From Bradyrhizobium sediminis (GTDB lineage: Bacteria > Pseudomonadota > Alphaproteobacteria > Rhizobiales > Xanthobacteraceae), in the NCBI RefSeq assembly GCF_018736105.1, contig NZ_CP076135.1, forward strand, positions 1 to 64,000: a stretch of 64,000 nucleotides of DNA, written 5' to 3'. The number at the start of each line of letters is the position of its first letter. Within the stretch, counting starts at the first letter, position 1. This document shows, piece after piece, positions 41,842 to 52,252 of this stretch. The notes under the pieces are model-generated. The model saw only the letters and a list, made by a program, of their open reading frames with translations. It made no database searches and was not told where the DNA came from. A program made the translations under genes and the position numbers.

Positions 41842-42603
41842 ATGACCGATCCGACTGCTGGTTCCGTGGATGCCGATCTGCTTGCCGAGCCGCGCCTCGT
41901 GGTCGAGCCGGGTGCGGCGGCGCGGGTGTCGGCGGTGGCCGGCCCGGTGCTGCAGGGGATGGGCTACCGGCTGGTTCGGATCAAGATCTCGGGGGAATCC
42001 GGCTGCACCGTCCAGATCATGGCGGAACGGCCCGACGGAACCATGCTGATCGAGGATTGCGAGGCGATTTCGCGGGCGCTGTCCCCGGTGCTGGATGTCG
42101 CCGACCCGATCGACCGGGCCTACCGGCTGGAGATTTCGTCGCCCGGCATCGACCGGCCGCTGGTGCGCCGCTCCGACTTCGAGCGCTATGCCGGCCATCT
42201 CGTCAAGATCGAGATGGCGGTCGCGCATGCCGGCCGCAAGCGGTTTCGCGGTACGCTCGAGGGCGTAGAGGGCGATGCGGTGCGGCTACATCGCGATGAC
42301 ATACGCGCGGACGAAGATGCCGAGGTCCTGCTGGTCATGGAAGACATCGCCGACGCGCGGCTGGTGCTGACCGACGAACTGATCGCGGAATCGATGCGGC
42401 GCGGCAAGGCCGCGGAACGCGAGCTCAAGCAGAATCTTGGGCTGGCGCCACCGCCGCCGCCGCACGCGAAGAAGAGCGACCCTGCGAAAAGCAACAAGCC
42501 GAAGCCGAAATTAAAGAAGCCCGTTCCGAAGAATACCAAGAAACACCGCCTCGCCGCGCAAGGATTGCCCGGCGGCGAAATCGATCCCACTGAAGGAGAC
42601 TGA
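41842..42603 (+). CDS. rimP: Ribosome maturation factor RimP
   Basis: RimP binds the 30S subunit during late assembly. The 253-residue product has the RimP N-terminal domain (about 20-95, with [20 protein letters not shown] and PGIDRPL) and the SH3-like C-terminal domain (about 100-175). A lysine- and proline-rich tail from about 190 to 240 is an extension seen in Bradyrhizobium relatives. The ATG at 41842 is preferred to a TTG four codons earlier. nusA follows after three bases. Confidence 0.95.
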   Translation: MTDPTAGSVDADLLAEPRLVVEPGAAARVSAVAGPVLQGMGYRLVRIKISGESGCTVQIMAERPDGTMLIEDCEAISRALSPVLDVADPIDRAYRLEISSPGIDRPLVRRSDFERYAGHLVKIEMAVAHAGRKRFRGTLEGVEGDAVRLHRDDIRADEDAEVLLVMEDIADARLVLTDELIAESMRRGKAAERELKQNLGLAPPPPPHAKKSDPAKSNKPKPKLKKPVPKNTKKHRLAAQGLPGGEIDPTEGD

Positions 42604-42606
42604 GCC

Positions 42607-44220
42607 ATGGCAGCTGTCAGCGCCAACAAACTTGAACTGCTGCAGATCGCAGACGCGGTTGCGCGCGAAAAATCGATCGACCGCGGAATCGTGATCGCGG
42701 CCATGGAAGACGCCATCGCCAAGGCGGCGCGGGCCCGCTACGGCTCCGAGACCGACGTTCACGCCGAAATCAATCCCAAGACCGGGCAACTGCAGCTGAC
42801 CCGCCACATGCTGGTGGTCGAGCAGGTCGAGAATTCCGCCAACCAGACGTCGCTGGTCGACGCGCAGCGCGCCAATCCGGGCGCCCAGATCGGCGACACC
42901 ATCGCCGACACCCTGCCGCCGCTGGAATATGGCCGCATCGCCGCGCAATCCGCCAAGCAGGTGATCGTGCAGAAGGTGCGCGAGGCCGAGCGCGACCGGC
43001 AATATCAGGAATTCAAGGACCGCATCGGCGACATCGTCAACGGCATCGTCAAGCGCGTCGAATATGGCAGTGTGATCGTCGATCTCGGCCGCGGCGAAGC
43101 CATCATCCGCCGCGACGAAATGCTGCCGCGCGAGGTGTTCCGCAACGGCGACCGCGTCCGCGCCTATATTTTCGACGTCCGCCGCGAGACCCGCGGACCG
43201 CAGATCTTCCTGTCCCGCACCCATCCGCAGTTCATGGCGAAGCTGTTCGCGCAGGAAGTGCCCGAGATCTATGACGGCATCGTCGAGATCAAGGCGGTGG
43301 CCCGCGATCCCGGCTCGCGCGCGAAAATCGGGGTGATTTCGCGGGATTCCTCGGTCGATCCGGTCGGCGCCTGCGTCGGCATGCGCGGCTCGCGCGTGCA
43401 GGCCGTGGTCAATGAACTGCAGGGCGAAAAGATCGACATCATCCCGTGGTCGCCCGACATCGCGACCTTCGTCGTCAACGCGCTGGCGCCCGCCGAAGTC
43501 GCCAAGGTCGTGATCGACGAGGACCGCGAGCGGATCGAGGTCGTGGTGCCCGACACCAACAACCAGCTGTCGCTGGCGATCGGCCGGCGCGGACAGAACG
43601 TGCGTCTCGCCTCCCAGCTGACCGGCTGGGACATCGACATCCTGACCGAACAGGAAGAATCCGAGCGCCGCCAGGCCGATTTCGAGAACTCCACGCGAGT
43701 CTTCATGGAAGCGCTGAACGTCGACGAAGTGGTCGGCCAATTGCTGGCGTCCGAAGGCTTCACCTCGGTGGAGGAACTGGCGCTGGTCGACGTCAAGGAA
43801 CTGGCCGGCATCGAGGGCTTCGACGACGAAACCGCCAACGAGCTGCAGAGCCGAGCCCGCGAATATCTGGAACAGCTCGAAGGCGAGCTCGAAAACAAAC
43901 GTAAGGAACTTGGTGTGGAAGACGCTCTGAAGACGGTGCCCGGCGTGACATCGAAGATGCTGGTGAAGTTCGGCGAGAACGACATCAAGACCGTCGAGGA
44001 CCTCGCCGGTTGCGCCACCGACGATCTGGTGGGCTGGACCGAGCGCAAGGAAGGCGGCGAGCCGACCAAGCATCCCGGCATTCTCGACGCCAACGAAATC
44101 TCGCGCGACGATGCGGAGAACATGATCATGCAGGCGCGCGTCATCGCCGGCTGGATCACCGAGGCCGATCTCGCCAAGAAGGCCGACGAGACCGAAGCCG
44201 CCGCAGACCAGCCGGTATAA
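42607..44220 (+). CDS. nusA: Transcription termination/antitermination protein NusA
   Basis: NusA binds RNA polymerase and nascent RNA and modulates pausing, termination and antitermination. The 537-residue product has the N-terminal domain (about 1-130), an S1 domain (about 138-200), KH1/KH2 (about 205-345, with VGACVGMRGSRVQAVVNEL and LAIGRRGQNVRLASQL) and two C-terminal helix-hairpin-helix-type acidic repeats (about 370-500). The gene begins three bases after rimP, as is usual. Confidence 0.97.
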   Translation: MAAVSANKLELLQIADAVAREKSIDRGIVIAAMEDAIAKAARARYGSETDVHAEINPKTGQLQLTRHMLVVEQVENSANQTSLVDAQRANPGAQIGDTIADTLPPLEYGRIAAQSAKQVIVQKVREAERDRQYQEFKDRIGDIVNGIVKRVEYGSVIVDLGRGEAIIRRDEMLPREVFRNGDRVRAYIFDVRRETRGPQIFLSRTHPQFMAKLFAQEVPEIYDGIVEIKAVARDPGSRAKIGVISRDSSVDPVGACVGMRGSRVQAVVNELQGEKIDIIPWSPDIATFVVNALAPAEVAKVVIDEDRERIEVVVPDTNNQLSLAIGRRGQNVRLASQLTGWDIDILTEQEESERRQADFENSTRVFMEALNVDEVVGQLLASEGFTSVEELALVDVKELAGIEGFDDETANELQSRAREYLEQLEGELENKRKELGVEDALKTVPGVTSKMLVKFGENDIKTVEDLAGCATDDLVGWTERKEGGEPTKHPGILDANEISRDDAENMIMQARVIAGWITEADLAKKADETEAAADQPV

Positions 44221-44237
44221 GGAGAGATGTCGCTCGC

Positions 44238-44963
44238 ATGCTTGCTGTCGCTGACCCCGATCTCGACGACGGACCGCGGACCAACAGGTCCGCGACGACG
44301 CGGATGTGCGCGGTCAGCCGCGAGGTGCGGCCGATCGACGAACTGATCCGGTTCGTCGTCTCCCCCGAGGGCTGGGTGGTCCCGGACCTGAAGCGCAAGC
44401 TCCCCGGCCGGGGGCTTTGGGTCTCGGCTTCGCGTCAGACGGTTGCGGAAGCCGTCCGGCGTAACCAGTTCAGCAAGGGCTTCAAGCGCGACGTCCGCGT
44501 TGCCCCGGCGCTCGCGGCCGATACCGAGGCCCTGCTGGTGCGCGGCGTGATCGAAGCGCTCGCCATGGCCGCCAAGGCCGGCCAGGTCGTTTCCGGCTTC
44601 GGCAAGGTCGAGGACGCCCTCAAATCGCGGCAGGCCCGGGATTCGGTCAAGGCCCTGATCCATGCTTCGGACGGCGCGGCGGACGGAATCCGCAAATTGG
44701 ACGCCGTCGCCAGGCAAAATGCCGGGATTAACGATGAATCGCACGAATTCCCGGTGGTCGCGGCGCTGACCTCCGAACAATTGGATTTGGCACTGGGCCG
44801 GTCAAATGTGATACATGCTGCGCTGCTCGCGGGCCCGGCGAGCAACACGTTCCTGTCGCGCAGCCAGACCCTGGTCCGATACCGGATGGCTGATGACGAC
44901 AAGACAGCCGGCTATGCGGCCAAGAATTCGCCGAAACAGACCGTGCGGACACGCACGACTTAA
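44238..44963 (+). CDS. YlxR/DUF448 RNA-binding protein
   Basis: A 241-residue protein with an N-terminal YlxR (DUF448) domain, TRMCAVSREVRPIDELIRFVV, and a following L7Ae/L30e-like domain (about 95-185) as in alphaproteobacterial versions where the two are fused. YlxR is found between nusA and infB in most bacteria and binds RNA; its role is not settled. The C-terminal 30 residues are basic. The ATG at 44238 fits; infB follows after 19 bases. Confidence 0.9.
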   Translation: MLAVADPDLDDGPRTNRSATTRMCAVSREVRPIDELIRFVVSPEGWVVPDLKRKLPGRGLWVSASRQTVAEAVRRNQFSKGFKRDVRVAPALAADTEALLVRGVIEALAMAAKAGQVVSGFGKVEDALKSRQARDSVKALIHASDGAADGIRKLDAVARQNAGINDESHEFPVVAALTSEQLDLALGRSNVIHAALLAGPASNTFLSRSQTLVRYRMADDDKTAGYAAKNSPKQTVRTRTT

Positions 44964-44982
44964 ACAAGATTAGGACTGCTGA

Positions 44983-47586
44983 ATGGTTGATACGAAAACG
45001 CCTGGCGACAAGACACTGAGTGTCCCGACCAAGACCTTGACGCTCAAGCCGCGCGTCGAGACGGGCACCGTGCGCCAGAGCTTCAGCCATGGCCGGACCA
45101 AACAGGTGGTGGTCGAGAAGCGCGGCAAGCGCCGGGTCGGCGGTGAAGCGACCGAAGCGCCGCATGCGCCGGAGCCGGCCGCTGCCAAGGCGGCGCCCGC
45201 CAAGCCCGCGCCGCTCGCCCGTCCCGCCGCCCCGCCGGCTCCGCCGCGCGGCGGTGGCGTGGTGCTGCGCACCCTGACCGAGGACGAGCGTTCCGCGCGC
45301 GCCAGCGCGCTGGCCGACGCCAAAGTCCGCGACATGGAAGAGCGGCGGCTGGCGGAAGAGGAAGCCAAGCGCCGCAACAGCAAGGAAGGCATCGAGCAGG
45401 CCGAGCGCGAAGCCGCCGAGGCCCGCCGCAAGGCCGAGGAAGAGCGTCACCGCCAGGAAGAAGAAGCCAAGCGCAAGGCCGAACTCGAGGCCAAGCGCCG
45501 CTTTGGCGAAGCCGAGGCCAAGACCGCGGCTGCCGCGGCCAAGACCGCTGCGGTGCCTCCCGCACGCGCCCCCGGTGTCGCCGCCGACGCCACCGACGAG
45601 GATGAAGGTCCGCGCCAGATCCGTCGCGGTCCCGGCGGCGCCGTCCGCCCCGCCGCTGCGCCCAAGACCACCGCCAAGCCGGCGCCGCAGAAGCAGCGCG
45701 GCCGCCTGACGCTGGTCACCGCACTCACTGCCGATGACGTGCGCGAGCGTTCGATCGCCTCGTTCCGCCGCCGCACCCAGCGCCTGAAGGGCCATGCCTC
45801 GAACGAGCCGAAGGAAAAGCTGGTCCGCGAAGTGGTCATTCCGGAAGCCATCAACATCCAGGAACTCGCCAACCGCATGTCCGAACGCGCGGTCGACGTG
45901 ATCCGGCTTCTGATGAAGCAGGGCGCGATGCACAAGATCACCGACGTGATCGACGCCGACACCGCGCAACTGATCGCCGAGGAACTCGGCCACACCGTCA
46001 AGCGCGTGGCCGCCTCCGACGTCGAGGAAGGCCTGTTCGACATCGTCGACGATTCGACCGACACCGAGCCGCGTTCGCCTGTGGTGACCGTGATGGGCCA
46101 CGTCGACCACGGCAAGACCTCGCTGCTCGACGCGCTTCGTCACGCCAATGTGGTTTCGGGCGAAGCCGGCGGCATCACCCAGCATATCGGCGCCTACCAG
46201 GTGACCTCGCCGGAAAGCGGCAAGAAGATCACCTTCATCGACACCCCGGGCCACGCCGCCTTCACCGCGATGCGCGCGCGCGGCGCCAAGGTCACCGATA
46301 TCGTGGTGCTGGTGGTCGCAGCCGACGACGGCGTCATGCCGCAGACCGTAGAGGCGATCAATCACGCCAAGGCGGCCAAGGTTCCGATGATCGTGGCGAT
46401 CAACAAGATCGACAAGCCCGACGCCAAGCCGGAACGGGTCCGCACCGAGCTGCTGCAGTACGAGGTTCAGGTCGAATCGCTCGGCGGCGAAGTCGTCGAT
46501 GTCGAGGTCTCCGCCAAGAACAAGACCAACCTCGACAAGCTCCTGGAAATGATCGCGCTGCAGGCCGAATTGCTCGACCTCAAGACCAATGCCGCGCGTC
46601 CCGCCGAAGGCACCGTGATCGAAGCCAAGCTCGACCGCGGCCGCGGTCCGGTCGCGACCGTGCTGGTGCAGCGCGGAACCCTGCGCGTGGGCGACATCAT
46701 CGTCGCCGGCGCCGAGATGGGCCGCGTCCGCGCGCTGATCAACGACCAGGGCGAAACCGTCGAGGAGGCGGGTCCGTCGGTGCCGGTCGAAGTATTGGGC
46801 TTCAACGGGCCGCCGGAAGCGGGCGACCGCCTCGCCGTCGTCGAGAACGAAGCCCGCGCCCGCCAGATCACGAGCTACCGCGCGCATCAGAAGCGCGAAA
46901 ACGCGGCTGCCTCGATTTCCGGCATGCGCGGCTCGCTTGAACAGATGATGTCGCAGCTCAAGACTTCGGGCCGCAAGGATTTTCCGCTCATCATCAAGGC
47001 CGACGTGCAGGGCTCGCTGGAAGCGATTCTCGGCTCGCTGGAGAAGCTCGGCACCGAGGAAGTCGCCGCCCGCATCCTGCATGCCGGCGTCGGCGGCATC
47101 TCGGAATCCGACGTGACGCTGGCGGAAGGCTTCAATGCCGCCATCATCGGCTTCAGCGTTCGCGCCAACAAGGAAGCGGCCGCCGCCGCCAAGCGCAACG
47201 GCATCGAAATCCGCTACTACAACATCATCTACGACCTCGTGGATGACGTGAAGAAGGCGATGTCCGGCCTGCTGGCGCCGACGCTGCGCGAAACCATGCT
47301 CGGCAACGCCCAGATCCTGGAAGTGTTCAACATCTCCAAGGTCGGCAAGGTCGCAGGTTGCCGCGTCACCGACGGCACCGTGGAACGCGGCGCCAATGTC
47401 CGCCTGATTCGCGACAACGTCGTCGTGCATGAAGGCAAGCTGTCGACCTTGAAACGCTTCAAGGACGAAGTGAAGGAAGTGCAGTCCGGCCAGGAATGCG
47501 GCATGGCATTCGAGAACTACGGCGACATGCGTGTCGGCGACGTTATCGAATGTTACCGCGTGGAAACCATCCAGCGCAGCCTGTAA
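44983..47586 (+). CDS. infB: Translation initiation factor IF-2
   Basis: IF-2 is the GTPase that brings initiator tRNA to the 30S subunit and promotes subunit joining. The 867-residue product has a long N-terminal region rich in Lys, Glu and Ala (about 50-240), the IF2_N domain (about 285-340), the G domain with G1 GHVDHGKTS (from about 371), G3 DTPGH and G4 NKID, and the C-terminal domains II-IV. The ATG at 44983 is used; shorter IF-2 forms from internal starts are known in other bacteria but not obvious here. Confidence 0.97.
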   Translation: MVDTKTPGDKTLSVPTKTLTLKPRVETGTVRQSFSHGRTKQVVVEKRGKRRVGGEATEAPHAPEPAAAKAAPAKPAPLARPAAPPAPPRGGGVVLRTLTEDERSARASALADAKVRDMEERRLAEEEAKRRNSKEGIEQAEREAAEARRKAEEERHRQEEEAKRKAELEAKRRFGEAEAKTAAAAAKTAAVPPARAPGVAADATDEDEGPRQIRRGPGGAVRPAAAPKTTAKPAPQKQRGRLTLVTALTADDVRERSIASFRRRTQRLKGHASNEPKEKLVREVVIPEAINIQELANRMSERAVDVIRLLMKQGAMHKITDVIDADTAQLIAEELGHTVKRVAASDVEEGLFDIVDDSTDTEPRSPVVTVMGHVDHGKTSLLDALRHANVVSGEAGGITQHIGAYQVTSPESGKKITFIDTPGHAAFTAMRARGAKVTDIVVLVVAADDGVMPQTVEAINHAKAAKVPMIVAINKIDKPDAKPERVRTELLQYEVQVESLGGEVVDVEVSAKNKTNLDKLLEMIALQAELLDLKTNAARPAEGTVIEAKLDRGRGPVATVLVQRGTLRVGDIIVAGAEMGRVRALINDQGETVEEAGPSVPVEVLGFNGPPEAGDRLAVVENEARARQITSYRAHQKRENAAASISGMRGSLEQMMSQLKTSGRKDFPLIIKADVQGSLEAILGSLEKLGTEEVAARILHAGVGGISESDVTLAEGFNAAIIGFSVRANKEAAAAAKRNGIEIRYYNIIYDLVDDVKKAMSGLLAPTLRETMLGNAQILEVFNISKVGKVAGCRVTDGTVERGANVRLIRDNVVVHEGKLSTLKRFKDEVKEVQSGQECGMAFENYGDMRVGDVIECYRVETIQRSL

Positions 47587-47636
47587 GTCTGAACCTTACG
47601 GCTTCGTCAGAAGGATCATGAAGTAGTTCGACGTCC

Positions 47637-47685
47637 TGCCCGGCCAAAAGTGCGAAGCGCGTCTTCGCACCGGATGTGCCGGGCA
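47637..47685 (+). repeat. Palindromic stem-loop in the infB-rbfA gap
   Basis: TGCCCGG (47637-47643) pairs with CCGGGCA (47679-47685), and within it GTGCGAAG (47650-47657) pairs with CTTCGCAC (47663-47670). The two nested stems look like a repeat element of the Bradyrhizobium type. No T-run follows, so termination is unlikely. Confidence 0.7.
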
Positions 47686-47723
47686 TCCACGTCTTCAGGA
47701 ATTCAGCCGCAATAAGGACGTCA

Positions 47724-47746
47724 ATGGCCGGGACAATCCCGGCCAT
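47724..47746 (+). promoter_or_regulatory. Perfect 10-bp hairpin upstream of rbfA
   Basis: ATGGCCGGGA (47724-47733), loop CAA, TCCCGGCCAT (47737-47746) form a perfect stem ending 25 bases before the rbfA ATG. It is GC-rich enough to fold stably in the mRNA. It could affect processing or translation of rbfA; no T-run follows. Confidence 0.6.
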
Positions 47747-47771
47747 GGCGAATCGTTTTCGAGAGACCGCA

Positions 47772-48194
47772 ATGCCTCGCCAACACCAGAAGAAAAGCTC
47801 CGCCTCCGGCGGCTCGCAGCGTCAGTTGCGCGTCGGCGAGGTGGTGCGTCACGCCGTCGCGGACATTCTTTCGCAGGGCAGCGTGCATGATCCGGACCTC
47901 GAGGGCCACATCGTCACCGTGCCCGAGGTGCGGATGTCGCCGGACCTCAAGCTCGCGACCGTCTATGTGATGCCGCTCGGCGGACGCGACACCGCCGTCG
48001 TGGTTGCGGCGCTGGAGCGCAACAAGAAGTTCCTGCGCGGCGAGATCGCGCACCGCGTTAACTTAAAATTTGCGCCTGATCTTCGCTTCCGCGTTGACGA
48101 ACGATTCGACGAAGCGGAACGAATAGAGAAATTACTGCGAACACCTGCGGTGCAAAGAGACCTCGCAGCCGATTCGCAAGATACGGAAGAGTGA
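47772..48194 (+). CDS. rbfA: Ribosome-binding factor A
   Basis: RbfA is a KH-fold protein that helps mature the 16S rRNA 5' end and is needed in the cold. The 140-residue product contains [16 protein letters not shown], the [19 protein letters not shown] strand region and [19 protein letters not shown], all typical. The ATG at 47772 is preferred over longer in-frame sequence through the repeat-rich leader. truB follows after four bases. Confidence 0.95.
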   Translation: MPRQHQKKSSASGGSQRQLRVGEVVRHAVADILSQGSVHDPDLEGHIVTVPEVRMSPDLKLATVYVMPLGGRDTAVVVAALERNKKFLRGEIAHRVNLKFAPDLRFRVDERFDEAERIEKLLRTPAVQRDLAADSQDTEE

Positions 48195-48198
48195 ACTG

Positions 48199-49296
48199 AT
48201 GATCGAGACCACCGCCAACAGCGTTATCGAGCCGCCGGCCGGCGATTCGAACGCTACGGAAAAAAATATTTCTCCGGCTCCGCAGCGCGACGAGAATCGC
48301 CCGCGCTCGGGCAAGCAGCCGCGCCAGAACAACCAGCCCCGGCGCGACAAGCGCGACGTCCACGGCTGGGTGGTGCTCGACAAGCCGATCGGCATGACCT
48401 CGACGCAAGCCGTCGCGGTGGTGAAGCGGCTGTTCCAGGCCAAGCGGGCCGGCCACGCCGGCACGCTCGATCCGCTCGCCTCCGGCGGCCTGCCGATCGC
48501 GCTCGGGGAAGCCACCAAGACGGTTCCGTTCGTGATGGACGGCCGCAAGCGCTATCGCTTTACCGTCGCCTGGGGCGAGGAACGCGACACCGACGATACC
48601 GAGGGCCGGGTGACCCGGACCAGCGATCTCAGGCCCTCCGTCGAGGCGATTCAGGACCTGCTGCCGCAGTTTACCGGCCTGATCGAGCAGATCCCGCCGC
48701 AATACTCCGCCATCAAGGTCCAGGGCGAGCGCGCCTATGACCTCGCCCGCGACGGCGAGACCGTCGAACTGAAGCCGCGGCCGGTCGAGATTCACCATTT
48801 AACCCTTGTAGAACAACCGGATAGCAGCCATTCGGTATTCGAGGCCGAATGCGGCAAGGGAACCTATGTGCGGGCGCTGGCCCGCGATATCGGAAGAATT
48901 TTGGGCTGTTACGGCCATATCTGCGCGCTGCGGCGGACCCTGGTCGGTCCGTTCGGCGAGAAAGACATGATTCCGCTGGAACAGTTGGAGGCTTTGTGCG
49001 ATAGAGCCGCGTCTGGCGAGGGCAGCCTCGCCGACGCGCTTTTGCCCGTTGAGACCGCGCTGGACGACATCCCGGCACTGGCCGTCACACGGGCTGATGC
49101 GGCAAGGCTCCACAGGGGCCAGGCCGTTTTGTTGCGCGGACGGGATGCGCCCAATTGTAGCGGCACAGTCTATGTCACGGTGGCAGGCCGGCTTCTGGCC
49201 CTCGCCGAAATTGGCAATGGCGAACTCATCCCCAAGCGCGTGTTCAACCTGACCGGACTGACTGCCAGTCCGGCTCGCAGCAATGAGAGAGTTTGA
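48199..49296 (+). CDS. truB: tRNA pseudouridine(55) synthase TruB
   Basis: TruB converts U55 in the T-loop of tRNAs to pseudouridine. The 365-residue product has a variable N-terminal stretch of about 50 residues, then [17 protein letters not shown], the catalytic Asp motif [17 protein letters not shown], the [19 protein letters not shown] segment and the [13 protein letters not shown] segment. The ATG at 48199 gives the whole family length. rpsO follows closely. Confidence 0.95.
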   Translation: MIETTANSVIEPPAGDSNATEKNISPAPQRDENRPRSGKQPRQNNQPRRDKRDVHGWVVLDKPIGMTSTQAVAVVKRLFQAKRAGHAGTLDPLASGGLPIALGEATKTVPFVMDGRKRYRFTVAWGEERDTDDTEGRVTRTSDLRPSVEAIQDLLPQFTGLIEQIPPQYSAIKVQGERAYDLARDGETVELKPRPVEIHHLTLVEQPDSSHSVFEAECGKGTYVRALARDIGRILGCYGHICALRRTLVGPFGEKDMIPLEQLEALCDRAASGEGSLADALLPVETALDDIPALAVTRADAARLHRGQAVLLRGRDAPNCSGTVYVTVAGRLLALAEIGNGELIPKRVFNLTGLTASPARSNERV

Positions 49297-49298
49297 CG

Positions 49299-49568
49299 AT
49301 GTCGATTACCGCCGAACGCAAAGCGGAAGTCATCAAGACGAATGCCAACAAGGCCGGCGACACCGGCTCGCCCGAGGTTCAGGTCGCGATCCTGTCGGAA
49401 CGCATCAATAACCTCACCGGGCACTTCAAGACCCACGTGAAGGACAACCATTCGCGGCGCGGCCTCCTGAAGCTCGTGTCGACGCGCCGTTCGCTTCTCG
49501 ATTACATCAAGAAGAAGGACGAGGCGCGTTACAAGGCGCTGCTCGAAAAGCACAACATTCGCCGCTGA
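49299..49568 (+). CDS. rpsO: 30S ribosomal protein S15
   Basis: S15 binds the central domain of 16S rRNA early in 30S assembly. The 89-residue product has the standard length and the family sequence [20 protein letters not shown] and [20 protein letters not shown]. The ATG at 49299 is chosen because it gives the conserved MSITAERK start. It lies between truB and pnp, the common order. Confidence 0.97.
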   Translation: MSITAERKAEVIKTNANKAGDTGSPEVQVAILSERINNLTGHFKTHVKDNHSRRGLLKLVSTRRSLLDYIKKKDEARYKALLEKHNIRR

Positions 49569-49577
49569 GTACAGTTC

Positions 49578-49601
49578 ACGCGCGCATCTCGCGCGCGTTT
49601 T
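49578..49601 (+). terminator. Hairpin with short T-run after rpsO
   Basis: ACGCGCGC (49578-49585), loop ATCTC, GCGCGCGT (49591-49598), followed by T to 49601. The stem is strong but the T-run is only four bases, so it may act as a partial terminator between rpsO and pnp. Confidence 0.55.
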
Positions 49602-49785
49602 CGCATGGTCCGGAAAAGCATCGTTCCGGTTTTCCGATCAGATCATGTGCCTAAGCGCGCGGACCTTGAAATGTCCGCGCGGCGTGTCCAGCCGCAATCC
49701 GGCAGCTGGGCGATAACGGGTAAGACGCCCGTACCATCGGAAGGATGGACGCCATTCGAAACATGAAGACCATGGCAGGATCGCC

Positions 49786-49823
49786 GGGCGCTGGGACCGC
49801 GAAGCTTTCGCGATCAGCGTCCC
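49786..49823 (+). promoter_or_regulatory. Long stem-loop in the pnp leader
   Basis: GGG and GCTG on the left pair with CAGC and CCC on the right, around a perfect CGCGAA-GCT-TTCGCG hairpin (49798-49812). The structure lies about 68 bases before the pnp ATG. In E. coli the pnp leader hairpin is cut by RNase III and PNPase then represses its own translation; a like role here is inference. Confidence 0.5.
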
Positions 49824-49890
49824 GCAATCTTGCGCATGGTCTTTTCGTTTCGGCGTCCGTGCTTTCGTGAAACCATGAAAGACGAATAAG

Positions 49891-52035
49891 ATGTTCAATA
49901 TTCATTCAGTCGAAATCGACTGGGGTGGCCGTCCCCTCAGGCTGGAAACCGGCAAGATCGCCCGTCAGGCCGACGGCGCCGTCGTCGCCACCTATGGCGA
50001 GACCGTCGTGCTCGCCACCGTCGTCGCGGCGAAGACGGCCCGCGAGGGCGTCGACTTCCTGCCGCTGACCGTCGATTACATCGAGAAGACCTACGCCGCG
50101 GGCCGCATTCCCGGCGGCTATTTCAAGCGCGAGGGCCGGCCGACCGAGAAGGAGACGCTGGTCTCCCGCCTGATCGATCGCCCGATCCGTCCGCTGTTCG
50201 TCGACGGCTGGCGCAACGAGACCCAGGTCATCGTCACCGTGCTGTCGCATGACATGGAGAACGATCCCGACATTCTGGCGCTGGTTGCCGCCTCCGCGGC
50301 ACTGACCATTTCCGGCGCGCCGTTCAAGGGTCCGATCGGCGCCGCCCGGGTCGGCTTCATCAACGACGAATACGTGCTCAACCCGACGCTCGACGAAATG
50401 GTCGAAACCCAGCTCGACCTCGTGGTCGCCGGCACCGCCGACGCCGTGCTGATGGTGGAATCGGAAGCCAAGGAACTCAATGAAGACATCATGCTCGGCG
50501 CCGTGATGTTCGGACACCGGCATTTCCAGCCGGTGGTCAACGCGATCATCGAGCTCGCCGAGAAGGCCGCCAAGGAGCCGCGCGAAGTCAAGATCGTCGA
50601 CGAGAGCGTGCTGGAGAAGGAAATCCTGGGGCTGATCGAAACCGATCTGCGCGCCGCCTACGCCATTCCGGTCAAGCAGGATCGCTACGCCGCGGTCGGC
50701 AAGGCCAAGGAAAAGGTCATGGCCTATTACTTCCCGGAAGGCCAGGAGCCGAAATACGACAAGCTGCGTATCGCCGGCGTCTTCAAGGAGCTCGAGGCCA
50801 AGATCGTGCGCTGGAACATCCTCGACACCGGCAAGCGCATCGACGGCCGCGATTCCAAGACCGTGCGCCAGATCATTGCCGAAGTCGGCGTGCTGCCCCG
50901 CGCCCATGGTTCGGCGCTGTTCACCCGCGGCGAAACCCAGGCGATGGTGGTGACCACGCTCGGCACCGGCGAGGACGAGCAGTACATCGACTCGCTGTCG
51001 GGGACCTACAAGGAACAGTTCCTGCTGCACTACAACTTCCCTCCCTACTCGGTCGGTGAAACCGGGCGCATGGGCGGCACCAAGCGGCGTGAAATCGGCC
51101 ACGGCAAGCTGGCCTGGCGCGCGATCCATCCCGTCCTGCCGCCGCATCACGAGTTCCCCTACACCGTGCGCGTGGTCTCCGAGATCACCGAGTCGAACGG
51201 ATCGTCTTCGATGGCGTCGGTCTGCGGCGCCTCGCTGTCGCTGATGGATGCCGGCGTTCCGCTGAAGCGGCCGACGGCGGGCATCGCCATGGGCCTCATT
51301 CTGGAAGGCTCGCGCTTTGCCGTGCTGTCCGACATCCTCGGCGACGAGGATCATCTCGGCGACATGGACTTCAAGGTGGCCGGCACCGAGGCGGGCATCA
51401 CCTCGCTGCAGATGGACATCAAGATCGCCGGCATCACCGAGGAGATCATGAAGGTCGCGCTCGGCCAGGCCCGGGACGGACGCATCCACATCCTCGGCGA
51501 AATGTCGAAGGCCCTGACCGCTGCGCGCGCCGAACTCGGCGAGTACGCGCCGCGCATCGAGACCTTCAAGATCCCGACCGATAAGATCCGCGAAGTGATC
51601 GGCACCGGCGGCAAGGTGATCCGCGAGATCGTCGAGAAGACCGGCGCCAAGGTCAACATCGACGACGACGGCACCGTGAAGGTCGCTTCCGCCGACGGCG
51701 AATCGATCAAGGCCGCAATCAAGTGGATCAAGTCGATCGCCTCCGACCCGGAGATCGGCCAGATCTATGACGGTACCGTGGTCAAGGTGATGGAGTTCGG
51801 CGCGTTCGTGAACTTCTTCGGCGCCAAGGACGGCCTCGTCCACATCAGCCAGCTCGCGGCCAGCCGCGTCCAGAAGACCTCCGACGTCGTCAAGGAAGGC
51901 GACAAGGTCAAGGTCAAGCTGCTCGGCTTCGACGACCGCGGCAAGACGCGGCTGTCGATGAAGGCGGTCGACCAGGCGACCGGCGAGGACCTCGAGGCCA
52001 AGCAGAAAGCCGAGGGCGTCAGCGCCGCCGAGTAG
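49891..52035 (+). CDS. pnp: Polyribonucleotide nucleotidyltransferase (PNPase)
   Basis: PNPase degrades RNA from the 3' end by phosphorolysis and is part of degradosome-like complexes. The 714-residue protein has two RNase PH domains (about 1-215 and 310-540, the second with [20 protein letters not shown] and [14 protein letters not shown]), then a KH domain (about 553-615, [11 protein letters not shown]) and an S1 domain (about 620-690, [19 protein letters not shown]). The ATG at 49891 is the conserved start. A strong terminator follows. Confidence 0.97.
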   Translation: MFNIHSVEIDWGGRPLRLETGKIARQADGAVVATYGETVVLATVVAAKTAREGVDFLPLTVDYIEKTYAAGRIPGGYFKREGRPTEKETLVSRLIDRPIRPLFVDGWRNETQVIVTVLSHDMENDPDILALVAASAALTISGAPFKGPIGAARVGFINDEYVLNPTLDEMVETQLDLVVAGTADAVLMVESEAKELNEDIMLGAVMFGHRHFQPVVNAIIELAEKAAKEPREVKIVDESVLEKEILGLIETDLRAAYAIPVKQDRYAAVGKAKEKVMAYYFPEGQEPKYDKLRIAGVFKELEAKIVRWNILDTGKRIDGRDSKTVRQIIAEVGVLPRAHGSALFTRGETQAMVVTTLGTGEDEQYIDSLSGTYKEQFLLHYNFPPYSVGETGRMGGTKRREIGHGKLAWRAIHPVLPPHHEFPYTVRVVSEITESNGSSSMASVCGASLSLMDAGVPLKRPTAGIAMGLILEGSRFAVLSDILGDEDHLGDMDFKVAGTEAGITSLQMDIKIAGITEEIMKVALGQARDGRIHILGEMSKALTAARAELGEYAPRIETFKIPTDKIREVIGTGGKVIREIVEKTGAKVNIDDDGTVKVASADGESIKAAIKWIKSIASDPEIGQIYDGTVVKVMEFGAFVNFFGAKDGLVHISQLAASRVQKTSDVVKEGDKVKVKLLGFDDRGKTRLSMKAVDQATGEDLEAKQKAEGVSAAE

Positions 52036-52061
52036 GATCGGATCATCCATTGCCAATAACG

Positions 52062-52089
52062 AAAGGGCGGCTTTTCAGCCGCCCTTTTT
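52062..52089 (+). terminator. Rho-independent terminator after pnp
   Basis: AAAGGGCGGCT (52062-52072), loop TTTC, AGCCGCCCTTT (52077-52087) and further T. A perfect 11-bp stem with T-run, 26 bases after the pnp stop. It probably ends the rimP-to-pnp operon. Confidence 0.9.
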
Positions 52090-52252
52090 GTTTGCCGCGA
52101 GATGCGGCGATGCGCGCATACGCCGCAGCGCCCCGGCCGAAAAAAATGAAACCAGGACCGGTTTGAATTCGCATTTAAGTTTCGGGCCGGTGCCGCTACG
52201 ATCCATCCGAATCGAGCGATGCAGGGCTCGTCTCACGCCAGGGAGGGTTTTC

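Larger units (their letters stand above)
49569..49890. other. rpsO-pnp intergenic leader
   Basis: This 322-base region has no gene. It starts with a terminator-like hairpin (49578-49601), then a palindromic stretch (about 49606-49652, with GTCCGGAAAAGC and GGTTTTCCGATC), and ends with a long stem-loop (49786-49823) and a CATGGT/ACCATG pair (49835-49840 and 49873-49878). The mixture of partial terminator and folded leader suggests that pnp is controlled at the RNA level. Confidence 0.6.

Noticed and set aside
44728..47430. A 900-codon open frame on the minus strand opposite infB
   Set aside because: Shadow frame with low-complexity composition; infB on the other strand is certain.
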